From NCBI GenBank assembly GCA_019634625.1, contig JAHCBA010000026.1, positions 35,456 through 99,455 on the forward strand: DNA of 64,000 bases. Direction: 5' to 3'. The notes beneath the pieces are model-generated. The model made no database searches, had not been told where the DNA came from, and was given only the letters and a program-made list of their open reading frames with translations. Origin of the DNA: Verrucomicrobiia bacterium. Lineage in GTDB: Bacteria > Verrucomicrobiota > Verrucomicrobiia > Limisphaerales > CAIMTB01. Of the stretch, positions 58,740 through 64,000 are shown in pieces (the first letter of the stretch is position 1; the number at the start of each line of letters is the position of its first letter). Position numbers and translations under genes: made by a program.

Positions 58740-60322
58740 TCGAGGAGATCGCCCGAGGACACGCGCAGGATCTCCTCGACGGAGGTCATGCCGGCGGCGG
58801 CCTTGTTGAGGGCGTCCTGGTGCATGGTGATCATGGAGCGCTGGGCCACCGTTTTGAGTTCGGCATTGGAACGGCGGTGGAGGATCAGCTCGCGGAGTTC
58901 GGTGCCGATGGGGAGGAGTTCGAAGATGCCGATGCGGCCGCGGTAGCCGGTGTGGCGGCAATCCTCGCAGCCCTGGCCCCGAAAGAAGGTGCCGTGAACG
59001 GCCCGGCCGCCGAGGGCTTCGAGGCGTTCGCGGACGGCGGGGGCGATGGCATCCTCGATGCGGCACCGCGGGCACAGGCGACGGACGAGGCGCTGGGCGA
59101 TGACCCCTTCGAGGGACGACGAGATGAGGAAGGCCTCGACGCCCATGTCGAGAAGGCGGGTGACGGCGCCGGTGGAGTCGTTGGTGTGCAGGGTGCTGAA
59201 GACCTGGTGGCCGGTGAGGGCGGCGCGAATGGCGATTTCGGCGGTCTCGGAATCGCGGATTTCGCCGACCATGACGACGTCGGGATCCTGTCGGAGGATG
59301 GCGCGGAGGCCGTTGGCGAAGGTGAAATTGCGGCTGGGGCGGACGGGAATCTGGGCGACGCCGGGGAGTTCGTACTCGATGGGGTCCTCGATGGTGATGA
59401 TCTTCTTCTCCGGGGTGTAGATGCCCTGGAGGATGGAATAGAGGGTGGTGGTCTTGCCGCTGCCGGTGGGGCCGGTGGAAAGGAAAAGGCCGTGGGGTTT
59501 CTGGGCGAGGCGCTGCATCAGGGCGGCGCGTTCGGGGTCGAGGCCGAGTTCGACGGGGGTGAGGACCTTGTTGTCCTTTTCGAGGAGACGCATCACCACG
59601 CTCTCCCCGTTCTTGGTGGGCATGGTGCCGACGCGGATATCGACCCGGGCCCCGCGATGATGGATCTGGATATGGCCGTCCTGGGGCAGGAACCGCTCGG
59701 CGATGTTCATGTCCGCCATGATCTTGATGCGGGAGACCAGGGCGGCGTGGAGATGGCGCGGGGGCGGAGGCTTGACCTGGAGGAGACCGTCGATGCGGAA
59801 ACGGAGTTCGAGGGAGTCTTCGAACGGGACCAGGTGGATGTCGCTGGCCCGTTCGCGGACGGCGGTGGCGAGGACGAGGTTGACGAGGTTGATGACGGTG
59901 GGCTCGTTGGCCATCACCTCGATGTCGTGGAGGGTGCTGGCTTCCGAGGTGGAGCGGGCCTCCGGGTGGAGACCCTCGATCATGCGCTCGACCGTCACCT
60001 GGTACGACTCGGCGATGCGCTCGGCCAGGGTGTCGGCCGGGGCCTCCCGGACGTCCACTTCGAGGCCGGTGAGCAATCGGATATCGTCGAAGGCGCGATG
60101 ATTGGCGGCGTCCGGTGTGGCGATTCGCAGGGTGCCCTGATGGACGGCGAGGGGGAGGATGCAATGGCGCTGAACGAAATCGGCGGGGAGCAGGCGCAGG
60201 GCTTCGGGGGCCGGATGCCAGGGGTCTTCAGGAGCCGATTCGGGGAGGATCCCAGGAGCGTGGAAGGAAGCGGGATCCGCAGGATCGGGACGGAGGGGGT
60301 GGCCGTCCGAGGGGGGGTGCAT
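58736..60322 (-). CDS. gspE: Type II secretion ATPase GspE
   Basis: A 528-residue ATPase. The N-terminal domain (about 40-130) is followed by the catalytic part: STGPTGSGKTTTLYSILQGI (Walker A), IITIEDPIEYELPGV (Asp box), VVMVGEIRDSETAEIAIRAA (Walker B) and TGHQVFSTLHTNDS (His box). A tetracysteine zinc site, CPRC and CEDC, is present near 440-475. It powers pseudopilus assembly. ATG 60322 is the first sensible start; the frame upstream is repeat sequence. It is the first gene of a run of eleven, transcribed leftward, with mostly 4-nt overlaps. Confidence 0.95.
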   Translation of the reverse strand: MHPPSDGHPLRPDPADPASFHAPGILPESAPEDPWHPAPEALRLLPADFVQRHCILPLAVHQGTLRIATPDAANHRAFDDIRLLTGLEVDVREAPADTLAERIAESYQVTVERMIEGLHPEARSTSEASTLHDIEVMANEPTVINLVNLVLATAVRERASDIHLVPFEDSLELRFRIDGLLQVKPPPPRHLHAALVSRIKIMADMNIAERFLPQDGHIQIHHRGARVDIRVGTMPTKNGESVVMRLLEKDNKVLTPVELGLDPERAALMQRLAQKPHGLFLSTGPTGSGKTTTLYSILQGIYTPEKKIITIEDPIEYELPGVAQIPVRPSRNFTFANGLRAILRQDPDVVMVGEIRDSETAEIAIRAALTGHQVFSTLHTNDSTGAVTRLLDMGVEAFLISSSLEGVIAQRLVRRLCPRCRIEDAIAPAVRERLEALGGRAVHGTFFRGQGCEDCRHTGYRGRIGIFELLPIGTELRELILHRRSNAELKTVAQRSMITMHQDALNKAAAGMTSVEEILRVSSGDLLE

Positions 60323-60674
60323 GGAGTGAAGATGGGGAAGGAGGGGACTGGCGCGAGGACAGGCGAAGAGGCTAGGGGGCTCCGCGAATACGCCGCGGGC
60401 AGGCTGGTACCCCATCATCCCCGGGCGGGGATCCGACGGACGAAGGAACCGAAGGACCCGGGGACGAGACGGTCCCCCCTGCCCCACCGCCAGCGTCTGC
60501 GTGCATGACCCATGGACCCATAAACCCTCGATTCGTTCGATGCAGTGGCTTCCCGGCGAGGAACCGGGCACGGCGAGCGCCTGGGCCACAAGGTCCTGAG
60601 GGAAACGACTACGGTTGGAATACGGTTTTCGCCGTCGGGAGGCAACGGGATTTTTGTGGGATGGGGAGGGCCTG
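60323..60674. other. Non-coding leader region of the type II secretion operon
   Basis: No gene, RNA or promoter could be identified. A minus-strand segment near 60560-60600 looks like the T-arm end of a tRNA but lacks the remainder of the fold. Confidence 0.4.
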
Positions 60675-60834
60675 GTGCATCCCGGGGGTTGTGGGTGAGG
60701 AGGCAGCGAATCGGAGGGACGAGCTCCGCGAGTCCTCAATCCAAGGCTCCACACCGTTGCGGCCTCGTGGAACTCGGCCCTCCGAAGCAATGCTTCGCGA
60801 AGTTCGCAACTCCCCCCACAACTCCGGGATGCAC
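60675..60834. repeat. Family A palindromic repeat, full-length copy
   Basis: The left end GGTGCATCCCGGGGGTTGTG and the right end CCACAACTCCGGGATGCACT are inverted repeats, and the central pair GGAGGGACGAGCTCCGCGAG / CCTCGTGGAACTCGGCCCTC is intact. At 160 bp it matches the copy at 27316-27477 in length. It is followed at once by a hexamer array (60844-60896). Confidence 0.85.
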
Positions 60835-60843
60835 TGGGGAGGG

Positions 60844-60897
<54 letters not shown>

Positions 60898-60949
60898 GAA
60901 TCCGGGCGGTTCTCCGAGTTGTCGGGAGGTGCGAACGGTCGAGGGATAC

Positions 60950-61072
60950 GACGAGGGGACCGTCGGGGTCGGGGTCGGTATCGGAATCGAACCGGAACGA
61001 ACTCCGGGGATGCACGAGGTGTCGTTGCTCCTGTCGATACCGATACCGATTCCGACCCCGATTCGGTTGCAC
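60950..61072. repeat. Inverted pair of a second hexamer type (GGGGTC/CGGTAT against CGATAC/CGACCC)
   Basis: GGTCGGGGTCGGTATCGGAA on the left and CGATACCGATTCCGACCCC on the right are imperfect inverted repeats about 70 bp apart. The units are six-base variants of (CGGTAT) and (CGGGGT). No coding role is credible. Confidence 0.65.
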
Positions 61073-61084
61073 CTTCCAAGAACC

Positions 61085-61440
<356 letters not shown>

Positions 61441-61710
61441 CCCTCCGATCCCACCCCTCCGCTTCACCCTTCGGAGGGACGAGCTCCGCGAGTCCTCAAT
61501 CCATTGCACCATACTCTTTCGTCCTCCCCAGGGACTCGTACTCAGCCCGGAGGGCGGTACTCGTACTCGTCCTCGACTCGCAGGCACACCGTTTCAGCGT
61601 CGCCTCATGGCAGGTCCGATGGGTTCGATCCTGTTCGGACCTCCCATTTCGCATGCGAACCGGGCAGGGCGATTACGATTACGATTACGATTACGAGTAC
61701 GAGGTTTGGG
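61441..61710. repeat. Composite family B repeat, copy 6, right-truncated
   Basis: It starts with the core half (GGAGGGACGAGCTCCGCGAG at about 61471), the GTACTC block, the hairpin and a GATTAC array (61671-61704). The GCAGGGCGGGGACG module and tail palindromes are absent; similarity ends about 100 bp before the dnaA stop (61807). The remainder to 61806 shows no feature. Confidence 0.8.
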
Positions 61711-61806
61711 GCGGGGAGGAGGGAGGTGTGCACCGCATGGCAGGGAGGGAGCCCCCTCCCCTGCTGCATGGATACGGCTCAGGAGGGGGCGGAAGATGGC
61801 CCGGAT

Positions 61807-63384
61807 TCAGCCGCGGAGGTCGCGATCGAGTTGTCCCACGGTCTTGCGGACGTTGGGATCGGTTTCCATGCGATCGGCGACGGCGCGGCAGGCATGGAGG
61901 ACGGTGCCATGGTCGCGACCGCCGAAGGCCCCGCCGATGGTGCTGAGGGAGGACTCGGTGAGGGTGCGGGCGAGGAACATGGCGACCTGCCTGGGGAAGG
62001 CGATGTGATCGGGGCGGCGACGACCCAGGATATCAGAGACGCGGAGATCGTAGTGGTCGGCGACGCGCTTGATGATGACGTCGATGGTGAGGGAGGCACG
62101 GCCCTCCTCGCCGAGGACATCGCGGAGCAGATCGCGGAGCCGGTCAACGGTCAGGATCTGACCGGTGAGCTTGGCGTAGCTGGCGACGCGGGTGAGGGCG
62201 CCTTCGAGGCGCCGGACGTTGGTGCGGATGCGTTCGGCGAGGAACTGGGCGATGTCCGCGGGCAGGACGTAATGCATCTGGTCAGCCTTCTTGCGAAGGA
62301 TGGCCATGCGGGTTTCGACATCGGGGGGATGGATATCGGCGACGAGGCCCCATTCGAAACGGGAGACGAGGCGTTGTTCGAGTCCCTGGATTTCGCTGGC
62401 GGGACGGTCGCAGGTGAGAACGATCTGCTTCCGGCATTCGTGGAGGGCGTTGAAGGTATGGAAGAACTCCTCCTGGATGCGTTCCTTGCCGGAGAGGAAC
62501 TGGATGTCGTCGATGAGGAGGACATCGGATTCGCGGAACTTCTTTCGGAACCTGGCCAGCCGGTTGTTCTGGAGGGCGTCGATGAACTCGTTGGTGAAGC
62601 GTTCGGTGGAGAGGAAAACGACGCGGGCGGTCCGGCGCTGGCTGCTGACGTGCTGGCCGATGGCGTGCAGCAGGTGGGTTTTTCCGAGGCCGACGCCCCC
62701 GATGAGAAAGAGGGGGTTGTAGGCGCGACCGGGGGTTTCGGCCACGGCCACGGCGGCGGCATGGGCGTGGATGTTGTTGCCGATGACGAAGGACTCGAAG
62801 GTGTTCTTGGGATCGAACGTGGAGACGGTGGAGGCGGACTCGCGGGTCTCGGCGGCGGCCGGTGCGGGCTCGGCCGGTTGGGCGGCGGGTGCGGATGCGT
62901 CCGGGGCGGCGGATCCGTTGACGGGACCGGGGGCGGATTGGGGAACGAAGGTGAAGGCGATGGTCCGTCCGGCGGCGGCGCGAAGGGCGTTGTGGATCAG
63001 GTCACGATAGTTTTCCCCGAGCCAGACGCCCGAGAAGTCGTTGGCGACGACGAGCGTCAGTTTATCGGCCTCGAGGCTGGCGGGTTGCACGGGGGCGAAC
63101 CAGAGACGGAAGATTTCCGGATTCAGGACATCGCGGAGGGAGGAGAGGGCGGAGTTCCAGAGCGTTTGGGCGGCGGGTTCCATGGGGCGGGCCGAGGGGA
63201 GTTGAGCGGCGGAGGGTTGCGGAAGGGCTTCCGGGGGAGCGTCGGAGGGCGACGGAATGGCCGAGTTATTCACGCCACCGGAATCATCGGACCGTAACGC
63301 GATCGCGGAAGGTCCGATGGGCCCTGTCCTCGCTTCTCGTGGTGGGCCAGCGTGGACCCGTATCGCGTGGGACAACAGCTCCAT
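61807..63384 (-). CDS. dnaA: Chromosomal replication initiator protein DnaA
   Basis: A 525-residue protein by this start. Domain I begins at about residue 72 (LWNSALSSLRDVLNPEIFRL). The AAA+ domain has LFLIGGVGLGKTHLLHAIGQ (Walker A) and VLLIDDIQFLSGKERIQEEF (Walker B). Domain IV ends with GGRDHGTVLHACRAVADRME, the DNA-binding signature. The ATG at 63384 has AGGAGA 4 nt upstream (63389-63394), the best ribosome site of any candidate, and gives a Pro/Ala-rich N-terminal extension of about 67 residues. ATG 63183 (MEPAAQTLWNSAL) would give the usual length of 458. DnaA binds TTATCCACA boxes and opens the origin. Confidence 0.95.
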   Translation of the reverse strand: MELLSHAIRVHAGPPREARTGPIGPSAIALRSDDSGGVNNSAIPSPSDAPPEALPQPSAAQLPSARPMEPAAQTLWNSALSSLRDVLNPEIFRLWFAPVQPASLEADKLTLVVANDFSGVWLGENYRDLIHNALRAAAGRTIAFTFVPQSAPGPVNGSAAPDASAPAAQPAEPAPAAAETRESASTVSTFDPKNTFESFVIGNNIHAHAAAVAVAETPGRAYNPLFLIGGVGLGKTHLLHAIGQHVSSQRRTARVVFLSTERFTNEFIDALQNNRLARFRKKFRESDVLLIDDIQFLSGKERIQEEFFHTFNALHECRKQIVLTCDRPASEIQGLEQRLVSRFEWGLVADIHPPDVETRMAILRKKADQMHYVLPADIAQFLAERIRTNVRRLEGALTRVASYAKLTGQILTVDRLRDLLRDVLGEEGRASLTIDVIIKRVADHYDLRVSDILGRRRPDHIAFPRQVAMFLARTLTESSLSTIGGAFGGRDHGTVLHACRAVADRMETDPNVRKTVGQLDRDLRG

Positions 63385-63388
63385 CGGC

Positions 63389-63394
63389 TCTCCT
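63389..63394 (-). promoter_or_regulatory. Shine-Dalgarno sequence deciding the dnaA start
   Basis: AGGAGA, 4 nt from the ATG at 63384. No comparable site precedes the alternative starts at 63453, 63273 or 63183. Confidence 0.55.
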
Positions 63395-63540
63395 AACACT
63401 AACGAGGCTATGAACTTGCAGAAACGGAATCCGGGCTGTACGGCGGCCGGCATCGAAAGTCGTGGCGTTGAAAGAGGGCATTCGAAGCGATGGCTTTTTA
63501 GGACGCCGCCTCAGGGCGAGCGAGGCAAATGTATTAACTG

Positions 63541-63549
63541 TTATCCACG
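63541..63549 (+). promoter_or_regulatory. DnaA-box-like 9-mer upstream of dnaA
   Basis: TTATCCACG differs from the consensus TTATCCACA at one position. It sits between glnA and dnaA, next to the AT-richer tract TGTATTAACTG. A single clear box does not make an origin; it may be a site for DnaA autoregulation or the edge of oriC. Confidence 0.45.
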
Positions 63550-63607
63550 GGTTGTTCACCGCCTGAATTCTCCTCGGAACAGCCTTTTCCTGAACGGTTT
63601 CGGGGAC

Positions 63608-63635
63608 AAAAAAGGCGCCCCGGTCCAGGGGCGCC
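63608..63635 (-). terminator. Intrinsic terminator of glnA
   Basis: On the minus strand the 8-bp stem GGCGCCCC/GGGGCGCC with a 6-nt loop is followed by six Ts (63613-63608). It is 20 bp after the glnA stop and is the clearest intrinsic terminator in the window. Confidence 0.9.
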
Positions 63636-63654
63636 CAAGTACGACCGGCGCCTT

Positions 63655-64000
63655 TCAGCAGTCGTAGTAGAGGAAAAACTCGTACGGGTGGGGGCGGAGC
63701 CGGATGGCGTCCTGTTCCCGGCGCTTGTGTTCGATCCACATGGCGAGGAAGTCCCTGGTGAACACATCGCCCTTGAGGAGGAAGTCGTGGTCGGCTTCCA
63801 GCGCGTCGAGGGCTTCGCCGAGGCTGCCGGGGACCTTGGGCACGCGGGCCAGTTCCTCGGGGGGCAGTTCGTAGAGGTTCTTGTCCATCGGTTCGCCCGG
63901 ATCGATCTTGTTGAGGACGCCATCCAGGCCGGCCATCAACAGGGCGCTGTAGCAGAGGTAGGGATTGGCGGCCGGATCGGGCGGGCGGTACTCGACCCGC
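63655..64000 (-). CDS. glnA: Glutamine synthetase, C-terminal part, cut by the window edge
   Basis: The 114 readable C-terminal residues on the minus strand include [20 protein letters not shown] and [20 protein letters not shown], a hallmark of type I glutamine synthetase. [40 protein letters not shown] and the C-terminus [12 protein letters not shown] follow. The adenylylation-site Tyr that regulates GSI-beta enzymes would be in the region NLYELPPEE. The enzyme makes glutamine from glutamate, ammonia and ATP. The N-terminal three quarters lie beyond 64000. Confidence 0.95.
   Translation of the reverse strand, partial: RVEYRPPDPAANPYLCYSALLMAGLDGVLNKIDPGEPMDKNLYELPPEELARVPKVPGSLGEALDALEADHDFLLKGDVFTRDFLAMWIEHKRREQDAIRLRPHPYEFFLYYDC

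Noticed and set aside
60560..60605. tRNA-like T-arm on the minus strand (GCCCGGTTCCTCGCCGGG)
   Set aside because: The T-loop is not canonical and no acceptor, D-arm or anticodon arm can be assembled at the correct spacing.

Overview
The window is high-GC, gene-dense bacterial chromosome. The mix of genes points to Verrucomicrobiota (Pedosphaera/Limisphaera-like), although no rRNA is present to prove it. It includes a formylglycine sulfatase, a kinase fused to an FGE-type domain beside an ECF sigma factor and an FHA protein, a bacterial PUR-alpha protein, a choice-of-anchor-Q beta-helix protein, an Exb/TonB system and a GspC-K type II secretion operon. dnaA and the 3' end of glnA lie at the right edge. 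The phylum call is inference.

Layout. (1) 1-17176, all minus strand: an apparent sulfur or oxyanion acquisition island. Read in the direction of transcription it holds two sulfate-type binding proteins, an M14/AstE-like deacylase, an OprP-type porin, a secreted protein, a PstS-like binding protein, a two-partner secretion pair (TpsB/TpsA), ExbB-ExbD-TonB-ExbD, a YezD/DUF2292 small protein and cysK, which runs off the left edge. (2) 17468-21384: lytic transglycosylase, enolase-superfamily enzyme, sulfatase and arsenate reductase. (3) 21737-25015, plus strand: SpoU methyltransferase, MOSC protein, MobA and aminopeptidase P. (4) A PcrA/UvrD helicase on minus, then fabG-acpP-fabF on plus, then a PUR-alpha protein and a small membrane protein on minus. 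(5) 31267-37407, plus strand: a complete phosphate operon. It has an unusual PhoU fused to a dead phosphatase-like domain, then pstS-pstC-pstA, two complementary degenerate PstB ATPases and a second phoU. (6) 38402-43610, minus: FHA protein, ECF sigma factor, kinase-FGE protein and a coiled-coil membrane protein. (7) A secreted beta-helix protein on plus faces a type II secretion operon on minus (gspE-F-G-H-I-J-K-L-M-C-D, 60322 down to 47524). (8) dnaA and the glnA 3' end on minus, with a DnaA-box-like site between them.

Intergenic space is dominated by two families of nested palindromic repeats. Family A is about 110-165 bp with terminal inverted repeats beginning GTGCATCCCGGAG. Family B is a composite that carries hexanucleotide arrays (GAGCAC, GATTAC, GAGTAC, GAGGAC), a GGTCCGA/TCGGACC hairpin and a hairpin tail with CACGCTTTAGCGTG. 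No rRNA, tRNA, CRISPR array or intact insertion sequence was recognised.

The most interesting points are the complementary degeneracy of the two PstB proteins, the PhoU fusion whose phosphatase loop has lost its Cys and Arg, the sulfur island that joins a two-partner secretion system to an Exb/TonB cassette, the hexamer-bearing composite repeats, and a secretin with about six N1-type domains.
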